In this document: piece after piece, positions 13,801 to 25,171 of the stretch
Numbering within the stretch: the first letter of the stretch is position 1
Layout: every line of letters starts with the position of its first letter
NCBI GenBank assembly: GCA_013397935.1
Contig: VZRN01006818.1
Coordinates: 7,507,713-7,571,712, forward strand
Direction of reading: 5' to 3'
Source of the DNA: Dasyornis broadbenti
Taxonomy: Eukaryota; Chordata; Aves; Passeriformes; Dasyornithidae
Length of the DNA stretch: 64,000 bases
The notes under the pieces: model-generated
The model's input: the letters and a program-made list of their open reading frames with translations, nothing else
Told to the model about the DNA's origin: nothing
Database searches by the model: none
Program-made: the position numbers and the translations under genes

Positions 13801-16800
13801 AATGTGAATACTGTAAGCAGTGGTAGGAATGTCCTAGAAGTAAGCAACAGATACTGGCCAGTTCCTGTGTGGGAACACCATATGGATCAAATTTTTCACA
13901 TTGGGAAAGATGCCTGTGAAAAAGATACACTGGGGACCTACAAAAAAACCCTTGATTGGGATCAAGAAGATGAAGAGCATTATTTCCTACAATAAAGGCC
14001 ATGAATTAAATGAAATTAGTAGAGCAAACTGGAAACAAATAGATTTATTCCTTTTTACTTAATGTAGAATTAATTGAACTGCAGACGTAGGACTTAAAAG
14101 TTCAAACGAGCTAAGAAAAATAGGTGAGATAAATTCACGGAGTGTATATCCAATGCTGCCTATTAAACAGGATAATCCATGTGCAGTTTATACTGGAGGA
14201 TAAATGAATTGGTGTTTTTTTTTGTTTGTTTCCTATTGTTGGAAATAGCATTCTGAGATGTTTCATTAGCCATACACGAGTTGAAAATAAGAGAAGTTGA
14301 ATATATTGATTGAAACCACTAAAGAAAGAGCACATTTGTATTTTCATTACAGTAAAGAGTACTCATACCACGCAGCTGATGAGCTGTCAGTTTAAAGTGA
14401 TGAACCATGTCTATTTTGATTGTCATCCCGTACCCTTCTCTGCTGTAGCACAAGAAAGAATAAATTCTAATTCTCAAAGCTAAACTTGTTGCCTAATCCA
14501 CGTTAACAGTGAAAAATGTAAGACTAATTCAATGAAACTAAATGTGTTTTGATTAAATAATGTCATGCAGAAACACCAAACAAATCGAAACACTATTTCC
14601 TAGAGTTGTATTCCTCTCTAGTCCTGACAGAGATTGAAGTTGAGTGTGCAATATATCATATTTAAATTCATTTCTGTTAATAATTTCATAGAAAATACAG
14701 AGAGTGGTAAATAGTAGGCTAAAGGGTAGGACACTGACGGTGGCTGTCGTGGGTTTCCTGCTAGGAAAGCAGGAAATTGCCAGACCTCCCTTCTTTCGCA
14801 TTTCTCTCATGCACAAGGGACAGAGGAGAGGTATCTTTTTCCCACGGAAAAAAGCCAACAAAACAACTTAAATTCTGAACTACCTCCTACACTTTCCTGA
14901 GAGTTAAAACCCTAGCTGCATGCTGACCAGCTCTTGGCTCCTCAGTGTTACCCACTGTCAACTCGGAAAACTGTAGCACATTAAGAAAGCACAAGCTGAG
15001 GACAGCCCAAAGTAAAGTGAATTAAAATGATGACGAATATTGCAAAGAATATAATTCCCTTTTTATTACTTGCTTTGGCAGAGTTTCCATTCCGAGATGC
15101 CAGAAAAACAGGGAAAAAAATGGAAAAGTCAGGGACAACTCATGTTAAAATGCAGTGCATCTTGAGTTGAGCCTTTATGATCTCTTCAAAACCCAACTCT
15201 GCAAACAGCACGCAAGTGTAAAGTGTGGTTTGAGGAAAAAAAAACAAAAATGGAATAAAAATAAGAATATATCACATCAGTCAATCTCTATTTCAGGAAG
15301 TGATGCAAGCAAAGTCCGCAGCAAAGTGTGCCTCCCAGAAATACTCTGCCACCCACAGCATTGTGTAACCTTCCTTTGGTGTGAAACACGGCTGTGCTTA
15401 GCTCCTGCTAGAAGCTGTTAGCAGCACCCCATGCAACCTTGCTGAAAGCTAAACAAACAACAAACAAATGCTGTTATTTTCCTCCTTCTGCAAAAGTGGG
15501 TTTGATTAAACTCCTCTTACAAAACCCTACGACAGCAGAAACAAGTGCTGCATTCTCTGATAGGAAAACTGCCTGCTCCACATCCCACCAGAGGGAACAG
15601 AAAGGCTGGTTTGCTTGAGAGCTGTTCATATTTTGGATCCTGTCTCTTTCACCCCACTGGAGCTCTTGACTTCCAACTTTGTTGTTTGGGATTTTTTTCC
15701 ATTTCTCTCATGTTCCGTCCCGTCAGCTAATTTTCTTCATTTCTTTCTACTCACAGCCAAAACTGAATAAATAAGGAAAATACATGGTCAGGTAACAAAA
15801 CCCAACATCTGACAATTACATGTAGGCAAAACTCATGCAGCAATTATGGCTGATAAATTACTATACTACATCATTTTTTATTTGGCTGCCACCATAGTAA
15901 GCCTTGCATATAGAATATCCCATGGCGTTACCTCAAACCTGGTACTTTCTAAGGGTATTTACATGGACTACTTCCTGGCAGACCAATGTCTGCCTTAAAA
16001 CTATTGACTAAGCAAAGGAGGACTAGAAAAGAGGACATTATTTGACATTATTTTTCCTGCTCTCAGGATATTTGGCTGGATTTTTTTCTCCCCTATTCCT
16101 TTGAGGCCACAGCTTCCCACCGCTGCCGCAGCAACGGTTCATCTGCTGTTGCTTTCTTGCTTTCTGAGCAGAGCTGGTGGCAGGAAGCCACAATTGCTCC
16201 CTGTGTTTATCTCTCCCCATCTCACAGCCCTGACAGAGTGAGTCTATTTGGATAGCAAGAAGCTGTGGTAACTAAGCAGCCACAAAATTTAAAAGGGACA
16301 TTTCCAGCTACTTGCACTGCTAAGAGTAAGTGCAAAGCAAGTCTTTTATAACAGAACAAGTATATTTTTTTAATGGGAATGGAATGAGAAAAAGAAATAG
16401 CAGGTTTTGTGTGGGTGCTTTACTTACATAATGTGAAACAAAATCTTCCTGCTTAAGAATAAAAGCTCTTCATCCTAGAGATGGTTTTTGCTGACAAACA
16501 TATTAGCAATAACTTCATATTCCAGTTACAATCTCTATGTATTTCATCTTGAGCCTTTCTGTGAGAAGTTCAGAACCATGCACAGCCCACGTTCCTTCTT
16601 TCTCTAGAATGTAGCTCCCATTTGCTTACAGAATCAAACACCCAGACCCACTTAACCCCTTCCTGGAATACTTAACACCTTGCCTCTGGAAGAACTCTTT
16701 CAACCAAATAGTTACAGAAAACATTTGAAGGGGTTGGTCTAAAACGCAAGCTTCAAACCCAGACGCCAGTTTTCCCAACAGAGGTAGTGCTCAGATCTAG

Positions 16801-17553
16801 GACTTTGGTTCAAGGCCAGCCAGTGAGTCAGGAGCAGACTCAGAGCACATACTGGGATCAGCTATGCTCCCAGTCCTGCCTCCTGTGCTTGGACTGCTTC
16901 TGTTATTTTTGTATAGAAAATAATTACTGCAAAAGCCTCCGAGAAAGACTGACAGAATGGTGATGAGACTGCTAGCAGTAGTTATTCTTCTAGATGGGTT
17001 ACTAGAACCAAAGACAAAATTTTACATCAGCAGTGCTCCTGAACAGTAAGATTTGATCCTATAAACATCACCACAGATTTCAGGTCTTCTACTCATGCAT
17101 AGTCCAAGTGTTTGATAAGATCAGGGTGGAAATTTTACATCTCAAACACCATTATCTTTAGTGAACTTGCATTATAAACAGTGAAAATACATTTTAAAGA
17201 AGGGGCTAGTGTCTGCATTTTTGCAAGGGTAAACTCTGTCTGACCTCTGCAAATGCCTGTCCTCTGGACACCCTGCTGCCAATGCAGCCCTGCTGGACCA
17301 GAGGTGATGCTCAGCGTCTCCACATGGGGTGAGGGCTGGTTTGAGGAGGTATTTGTGCTTCCTTAGTTTTTCCAAATGACAGGCAAGATTTCCCAGTGCA
17401 CTCTGTCTGCCTTTTACTGCTTCAGGGATGCAGAGCAGGTCATAAAGTTTAATTGCCCAATTAAGCAGGCTTTACAGTTACTGTGTGTTGCTGGAGTGCC
17501 ACAAAGCAGATTGAGCAAACTAGTGAAGCTGGATCATTACTGCTGAAACCAAG

Positions 17554-17578
17554 ACACACACATTTGTGTGTGTGTGTG
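17554..17578. repeat. Inverted CA/GT simple repeat
   Basis: An ACACACACA run is followed after three T residues by a GTGTGTGTGTGTG run. The two arms are complementary and could fold back with a very short loop. It is likely a microsatellite by-product with no assigned function. Confidence 0.6.
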
Positions 17579-20552
17579 AGAAAAACATTCAATATGTGGG
17601 CTAAAGTATTCTAAATACTGAAGTGGGTACAGATTGTACAGGAAAGCACATGTTTTGGTGTCATGGAGTGAGTTACAAGCAAGACCCTAATCCCCCTGCT
17701 CTCTTTCAGGATGGCAGAAGGAGCACCCAGGGTACAAGTCAAGCTGGCACAGCCAGGGTTCTATCGGGGCTGCAAAATGGAGGGGAAACACAGCAGCTGG
17801 GGCTTCCTTCCACTCTCCTGGGGCAACAGAAATAACCTGCTGTGAACGAAGCACAGGAAAAGGGGGAAAGCACATAAATGTCCATGACAATTTGCAAATG
17901 GAGGAATCTAAACTGTCACGGGGAGTGGAGTTCAGTGAAGGCAGCAGTGGGTGAAGGCTCAGACCAGCTCTGCTTCTCATCACCTGCTTGTCCTTTACCA
18001 GCTCCGTTTGGCAGCCCCACAGCTTTTCTTCCCACCCACCACTGGCGGGCTCCTGTCTCTTTTCAAGCCTCTTGGTTGTGGATGACGCCGGATGCATGTG
18101 CCTAAGGAGGGAAGGACAGCAAACACTTAGGGTGGTGGAGGCCTCTAGAGACAATTTCACTACACATAAATTCTTCAGTTATCTCAATGCCAGCAGCCAT
18201 CTCAGTAAAAGTGGTTTCCTGTTCAAGAAAGATGCCTGGTTACTTCCAGGTCAACAATTTTTTTTTAAATTTAACAAAGCAATTTGCTGACAATATAAGC
18301 TATTGGCTAGAGCAGTGCTGCTCAAACTACCAGATGCAGCCATCAAAGGAATCATGGAACAGTTCAAAAGGGCTGTTGTTCACAGAGTTAATAAATTCCC
18401 AATATTTTTATACTCAGCTGTCTACCATTCAAGGCAGTAAGTATTTCTCTTGATCAGTGGATGTTGTGCATGGCTTGCAGGATTTTTAGAAACAGACAAA
18501 TCAAAAAGCAAGCCATGCTTGCAAAAACAAAATAATATAAAATTGTGCAATGGACAACCATACCAGCCCCCAACTCACACCCCATGGGATGGTGCCCATT
18601 TGGTGAGGCACTGCCTGTGCTGGGGTCACCCTCAGCTCCTGACTCATCCCACCTCAAGGAGCTGCCCACTCCTCCTGCTCCCTGACAAAGTCAGACTGAA
18701 AAGCATCGCTTTTGGGATCCATGTTGAAGTTTATTGCAATATTTTTTCAAGCATTATTTTTGAATTCATGACAGTAATATAAATCAGCTGATTTCTAGTA
18801 ATTCTTTAGTACAGAAAAGTAGTGACAAATTCGAGTTAGTGCAAGCACACTTCACAGTAGCTTGACCACTATGTTTGAGGTGCAGGCCTTGCTTGGTGGT
18901 GATGGAAAAGCTACGGGAACATTAGCATTCCCCCCATGGCAGCTGGCATTAATGCCAACCTGGTGTGATCCCACCTTCCATAGCACAAGGACACTCAAAG
19001 CTACGCTGGGCTGCACACTAGCCAGCTTTGCCCTCCCCATCTCCTGCCACCCACGCACATTTAGATCAACACTGAGTCTGTTCCAGGCTGTCACAACCCT
19101 CTGCCAAAGCAGAGAGAGGCAAAGGGATAAAGGGGAAGGAGAGAATTGGCAAGGAGGGAAGAGATGGAAGGAGCACATATGTGGAGTGGAAGAGGCTTGA
19201 AGAGATCACTGACTGGTTTTCAGTTGTGTTTGAGGTAACCTTCAGTAACAAGAGTTCTACAGCACTCCAAACAGACGACAGAAGTTGCAAAGGTCACTTT
19301 AAGTGAACTGATTTCAAATCTAGATCAGATTAGAACAACTGGAGGTCTGATCACTAGATGGTTATGCAACAGTCACATGTGAAATCATCAATTGGTCCTC
19401 ATAGTGTAGCTCAAGTGAAACCCTATGTCCAGCCTTTCCTCTGGAGAGTTAATGCAGGAATAGCAGAAAGAAAATGCATTTTGAGATTAATTTTTCATTC
19501 TCAGAACATCCCATAAACTGGTTGTTTCTTTTGGAGGTTTGGAAAGAATAACTGCATACGTTCTTTAGAGCAGTGTTATAATGTTTGGAGCTTCCTATTG
19601 AACAGTTGTCACATAATTACTTAGGGACATACGTCAACAAATTTGAAATCCAAACTTGCAGACATTAACAGGAACATGGAGAATTTAGACAAAATGTGCA
19701 TTTCAAGCTCTAAGCAGACAAGTTTGCACTGACACTGCTCTATATAAAGCAAGATTTCTGTTGCTACGGTTTCCAAATGGCCTCATTGCGAGCAATCAAT
19801 AAAGGCACAGAATTAAATTGTTAAATTAAAACTGCAGCTCCTGATGCTGAAGGCAAGGACTCTGTGCATGTTCAGTCACAGCTATAGGTTAGTTTGTTTA
19901 AGTCTTTGTATTCAGAGGATTTGATCACTGCATAGAGGAAATTCATGCATGCACAGCCTGAGATCACACAGAGATGTTCTCTTTTTCTTTTTGCACAAAT
20001 GATGGTTTGACTTTTTGTGCTGTTGAAAGGCAAATATCTGTCAAGATCAGGATATACAACTAACAGCAGAATATTATGTTCAAAATGATAATTCACTGTA
20101 TCACATTTTAGTATTTTATTAAAGCACTATTAATATTATTTCTGTTACATATGAACTGTATGAATGACATTTGAAAAATCAGTACAACACAGAAAATTTT
20201 AAGTTTTCTATGATTTTAATGAAAAAGATATAAACACCAAGTACATTCAAATTGAACATTAACTGACCTGAAACTGGATGCTGTCTATGGATAAAAAAGT
20301 ATTTATATCAGCTCCATATGAAGAGGAAAAAATATATAATTACCATTAAACAGATTTTGGGATGATGGAAGATTGTGAAAAATTATGTTTGTGGCTTACC
20401 CATCTAAAATGCTGCTGACCATGGAATGGAATTACATAGTAGAGATTATATGGGAACTTTTTTCCAAAATACTTTAACTCTTAAAATAAACGACTAGCAA
20501 CTGAGTCCAGAAGGCATAATAAACAGACTTGAAGAGCTTTTAACCCCAATCT

Positions 20553-20610
20553 TAAAAAAAAAAAAAAANNNNNNNNNNNNNNAAAAAGAAAAAAAAAGAA
20601 AAAAAAGGGA
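20553..20610. repeat. Poly(A)/A-rich tract with assembly gap
   Basis: An A homopolymer is interrupted by 14 undetermined bases (20,569-20,582) and continues as A-rich sequence with scattered G. The true length of the tract is unknown. No retrotransposed gene could be recognised just upstream. Confidence 0.8.
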
Positions 20611-20901
20611 AAGTGCTTATATGAGAATAACAGTTCAGAGCATCTTTAAATCCAATGGAATGCATTCCTTAAGCCCCTATTACTCTGATGTATTTGTCCC
20701 AAGCACAACACTGGTGTGTCTGTGACCTGTATCAACCTGTTTCCTTTCAAACTCCTCAAAACAATGGAATTGGTAAAACAGAAAGGTTTACTCCCCTTGA
20801 TACAGACAGCATGCTAGATACAAAATAAATGTTTGAAAGACTTCCAGTGACAATGAACAGAAGTCCTAATTACAAAAGGTAGAGGTACTTTAAAAAGCTT
20901 A

Positions 20902-20924
20902 ATCTAATTAACTTTTAATTAGAT
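20902..20924. repeat. Small perfect stem-loop, AT-rich
   Basis: Ten-base arms ATCTAATTAA and TTAATTAGAT are exactly complementary around a three-base CTT loop. Such a structure can arise by chance in AT-rich DNA. No function is assigned. Confidence 0.6.
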
Positions 20925-21129
20925 ATAAACTATGGATCTATGTCATTCTGCAAACAGAACTCAGGCTCCTAAGTTACTTAAAGGCAGAGGTTTTGTATTC
21001 CTTGGAGATTTAGGCATCTAAATGTCATTTACATTTTAAACATTTTTGAAATCTGGCATTCACTTTGCATTTAACCACTAATTTCTGTGTGGTATAAAAT
21101 CACCAGAGTCACCTGGTGACAACCTCCCT

Positions 21130-21350
21130 TCAGAGAGTGGTGAGGTTTCCGAGTCTCCTCCAGGCTAAACACCCCAGCTCCCTCAGCTGCTCCTCATAGG
21201 ACTTCTGTTCCAGACCCTTCACCAGCTTTGTTGCCCTTCTTGGGACACACTCAGCACCTCAGTGTTTCTTGTCATGAGGGACTCAAAACCGAGCACAGGA
21301 TTTGAGGTGCCATGGCGATCACTGTGGGAGGATTACTGCTCACTGTTGTG
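21130..21350 (-). mobile_element. CR1 LINE fragment (antisense)
   Basis: The + strand shows the complement of the CR1 ORF2 C-terminal region: the phrase running through 'aggctaaacaccccagctcc', 'gctgctcctcataggactt', 'ccagacccttcaccagcttt' and 'gttgcccttcttgggacac' is a well-known piece of avian CR1 read in reverse. The element is therefore on the - strand, truncated at both ends and diverged. The right boundary is approximate because similarity fades after about 21,310. Confidence 0.85.
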
Positions 21351-23107
21351 AGTAACACCTTTGATGCTACACGGTTAATACATGGACTTTTATTCCTCAT
21401 GAAGAAAACATGCCAAACTCAGGGATTCCCATGGAGCCCAAAGCGGTATCTGACCTAAAGAAGTGAAACAACATCCACGGTGCTTATTAGAGCATGAAGG
21501 GTCGTGTACACAGCATACATATCTCACTCTGCATATCTACCTCTGTGTGAGGAGTCTTGCTTTGGCATGGCACTATTATTTCTCCAGTGTTCATTCAATG
21601 CCTGTATTCAGTAACAAGAGGAAAATCCTACTCAGTTTGTTTTACAGTTTGAAATGCATATGGCTCTATGACTCTACTATTTTTTAGAGGAACTACAATT
21701 TCTGTGTTGATGTACTTTGGAGTTTTCTCAGCTCAGGTTTTTCTCATATTGAGATACTCTATTCTTTCCTTGATTTTTATTAACATAATTAAGCAATTTT
21801 TATTTTTTAAAAAAGTGTACTTTCCTTCTGTTGTAGTTCATAGATGCAAGGCTAGTGCCAGCCTTTGTATGATAATTATTTTTGAGAGATAATAGTTTCC
21901 AGGAAAAATCAGGAGGTGATCTTTCTAAAGTTTGGATTAGTCTGATGTTTTTGTTACCAGCAAAATATTTTGTGTGCTCTGTTTTCTGAATCTCCATAGC
22001 TCTATTGAGCAGTCATAATCCTAACAGAAACTTGTATAAAACCAAAAGCTGTGGGGATATGGAAATGGAGACGGATGGAATTTTCAGCAATGCTGAGATT
22101 TGTATGGAATGTAAATAGAAAGTGGGTCCAGAATGGATCACTGTTGAAGAGGTGTTCAAAATTTAGGTGTGATTCTTCACAAGGATCAGATGCTAAAAGT
22201 TCATGCATTTATTATTTTTAAACTACATTAAGAAACTCAGCAAACCAATGTCTTTTGCTTCTTAATCTGCTAGTTATAATGTATGTGTCACTATGCCATA
22301 TCTGAGTTAAAGTTATGGAAAATGCTTTCCAGAAATACTTTTTTTTTTTTTTTCCTAAGATCAACAAGAAACAATAGGTATCACCATCAGAAAATAAATT
22401 AATAAAGCATGGGTTAAAAGCTCCTGGGAAATTATGACATTCAAAAAACACTCAGAAAAAGTTCAGACATTATATATGATTAGCTGCTGTGCTGCTTGAG
22501 GCTACTGTCTGAGCAGTAGAGCTAGAATAAGGTTTTAAGGCTAAGATGTTGACCTTGCACTGAAATAATCTGTAATACACTTATTGATTGGCATTCTGTC
22601 AGAGAAGTGACCCCCATCAACAGGGCAACAATTTCTTGGAGTGGCTGAAGCACAACTGAATGAGTGCAGATGACGATTCACAAAACAGGGCATTTCAAGG
22701 GATCTTGAGATTTTAAAAAGTTCTGATGAAGCAGCTTCTTAGAGAGAAGGAAAAGTTGGTATGCCTACACTTTATACTTCAGACAAATGCACCTTCTGGA
22801 TTTGCAGTAAAACTAAATCCAAAGGACTAGAAGGTCAGTGTGATTAACTTTATAGACAGTGAAACAGACAGTTTCTAGTTGAAACACATCAGTGACAGCC
22901 TGTAGTCTCTACTTTCCTCTATCATTGGTCAGCTCCTGAATTACATCTTGTCTTCCTTAGACTCTAAATTCTGACCAAGGATTGCATACTCCTATGCAAT
23001 TTTACGATGTGTAACAAAGCTGTTCATAATCTTCACTCAAGCCTTTGGATGCTACTGGCGTAAAAAGAAGAAACCCCATGTATAAGAGTATTCCAGTGAT
23101 GCAATTA
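21351..23107. other. Intergenic, no gene supported
   Basis: AT-rich sequence with a poly(T) tract near 22,339-22,354. Several short frames occur on both strands with no recognisable protein features. I see no splice-consistent exon chain. Confidence 0.55.
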
Positions 23108-23312
23108 TCACAGAATAAGCTGAGTTGGAAGGATCCAAAAGGATTATCGAGTCCAACTCCTGGCCCTGCACAGCACCATCTCCAAGGATCACACCATGTG
23201 TCCAAGAGCGTTGTCCAAACTCTTCTTGAACTCTGTCAGGCTGGTGCTGCGAACACTTCCCTGGGGAGCCTGTGCCAGTACCCAATTACTCTCTGGTGAA
23301 AAGAGATGTTCC
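23108..23312 (-). mobile_element. CR1 LINE 3'-end fragment (antisense)
   Basis: The + strand begins with a 'tcacagaataagctgagttgg' type start and continues through 'ggatccaaaaggattatcgag', 'tccaactcctggccctgcac' and 'cttccctggggagcctgtgc'. This is the reverse complement of the same CR1 tail seen at 6.5 kb. It is 5'-truncated. The two copies are in opposite orientation and independently inserted. Confidence 0.88.
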
Positions 23313-25065
23313 AGCCCATCATCATAGGACACATATATAATTCTTTTACTCTGGGTGTGAAACCTTCTCTAGAAGAACAAAGTACCTTACAAAATGTAAA
23401 CTTTGTCTTCATAAATAAAAGCATCTGGTTTGCTGTCTAACCATCTGGTTTGTCTAAAGTTTATAGTCTCCTGAGTGCTATTCACAGGCCCACATATGAT
23501 CAAGCTTCCACAGATATTTTTATTTGGTAAAAGCTTTCCCACAGCCCTTCATTTTTTCTCTCTGTTTTTGATCTTGTAAAAAAATGCCATTTTAATACGT
23601 GTGTTGTAATACTGCATGTGTTTGTGTTTCTGTGAACTGTGCAGATCTCCTAGTGTGTAGATATTATGGGCTATGTTCTCTTGGGAACAGTGCAGGAAAG
23701 AACTATGGAAGAGTCATTTGGAGATACAAGACTATGACTTCTCTGCTGTCCCCGAACAAAGGGCTAGGTGAGGGTGGATAGATTACTTTAAAATCCATCA
23801 ACTATTAACATGTAACAAGGCACTGAGAACTGTTTCAGTTCAAGAGCTACAGCTGGTAACAGATAATAGACACTTTGTCAATCCTACACCAGACAGGTAG
23901 GCTGGGTTCGACAATTCCGTGGCTCCTGACAGCGTGCAGCATCCAGATAATCTAGCTGTGCTCAGCTCTGTGTGAATAAAATGTGTTATTATTTTCCCTT
24001 AATTCTACAAGCTGAACAGTCACTACATTTCTGCTTGCTCTCTCTCTTTCACAAACACAAGATTTTCCATCTGGAGCCCTTACAAAGCCTTGCCAAAAGG
24101 GTTCATTCTCCTTTAGAGTTCAGCTGCTCCAGTTTCTGGAGAAAATGTCTCAGTTCTCTGGTAGGTCAGTAAGTACACAACAGTTCATGAGCTCTGATAC
24201 TTCTGCCTAATCTGCTCTCTTACCACAGGCAATGGAAAATGTTTCACTTGAAACAACAAACACTCAAATTCAGAAATAGAAATTACCTCAGTAGATATTA
24301 ATATAACTTCACAGAAGCCTATCTCTTTCTGCTCTAAACTACAACTGATGTTTCAGCAAAGTAAGTGTGTGCATATTTAAGTCCTTTTCTGCAGTCAATA
24401 ACAATAATTGCACCTTTTCATCTACTAGAAGTCAGCAACTTTCTGTATGTGTTATGTCAAAAGAGTGATTTAAAGAGAAGTGTAGACCTAAGGATCATGG
24501 AGCACAGTACTGTGTTCGCAATCTGAACATAACTAAGCCAACTGGGGCAGAAAGCCTGTGTTTGAAGTGTGAAATAGGTGTCTATGTCTATGGTCACGCT
24601 TCCCTGTATTTCTTTAACATAAAGAAGTAGAAAGAATCCCAACAGCCCTGCAGAAGTTAAGACCTAGGACTTCTCTTTCTGCAGAAGAGTTGAGAGAGGG
24701 CAGCTGGATCCCACTGGACCCTGCTGTGTTTAGTTTCTAAAAATGGGAACTAAACGGAGAAGTAGCCTCCAGGGGCAGCAAAATACAGCAGGAAGCTTGG
24801 AGATGCCGTTCTGTTCTAAAAAAATAAATTGTTTCATGTACGTGATTCTATTTACTTCTTTGCTTATTTGTGTAGCTTGGGGGTACTGGGTTGTTGCCAG
24901 GTCAGCTTCTTACAGCTTTGATTCCTGTTGATATACAAAAGTGTGAGTGTGTGAGCTCACGCACACATACTTAAGAGCAGCTTCTGTGAATGCAGAAGAG
25001 AAGAGTTTTAAGTAATTCTAATTTGCTGTCAATAGATTTCACTAGAGCCTTGTATGCTGCAAGAG

Positions 25066-25138
25066 AGACTGACTATATATTCCAAGTCTAAATCCTAGAT
25101 TATTAAATTTTAGTCTTTGATATATATAGTCAGATTCT
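25066..25138. other. Pre-miRNA-like or MITE-like hairpin
   Basis: Positions 25,069-25,080 (CTGACTATATAT) pair perfectly with 25,122-25,133 (ATATATAGTCAG). The stem then continues, after a bulged T at 25,121, with 25,081-25,092 against 25,109-25,120, where 10 of 12 positions pair. An outer AGA/TCT adds three pairs. That leaves a loop of about 16 bases. The size and shape fit a miRNA precursor, but a short palindromic DNA-transposon remnant or an AT-rich coincidence is equally possible. It was paired by hand; no energy was computed. Confidence 0.55.
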
Positions 25139-25149
25139 AAAACGAGCCG

Positions 25150-25171
25150 TAACTTTCCAGCTGGAAAGTTA
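25150..25171. repeat. 22-bp perfect palindrome
   Basis: The two half-sites are TAACTTTCCAG and CTGGAAAGTTA, exactly inverse with no spacer. It lies 12 bases downstream of the hairpin. It contains a central CAGCTG E-box. It could be a dimeric protein-binding site or a fold-back; no factor is assigned. Confidence 0.75.

Larger units (their letters stand above)
6772..21129. other. Intergenic, no gene supported
   Basis: About 14 kb of AT-rich sequence. Apart from a doubtful LINE fragment at 10.6 kb, a CA/GT inverted simple repeat at 17.55 kb, a perfect small stem-loop at 20.9 kb and a poly(A)-flanked assembly gap at 20.57 kb, I recognise nothing. Somewhat GC-richer patches near 10.3-10.4, 18.6 and 18.9-19.1 kb have no convincing exon structure. 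Confidence 0.55.
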
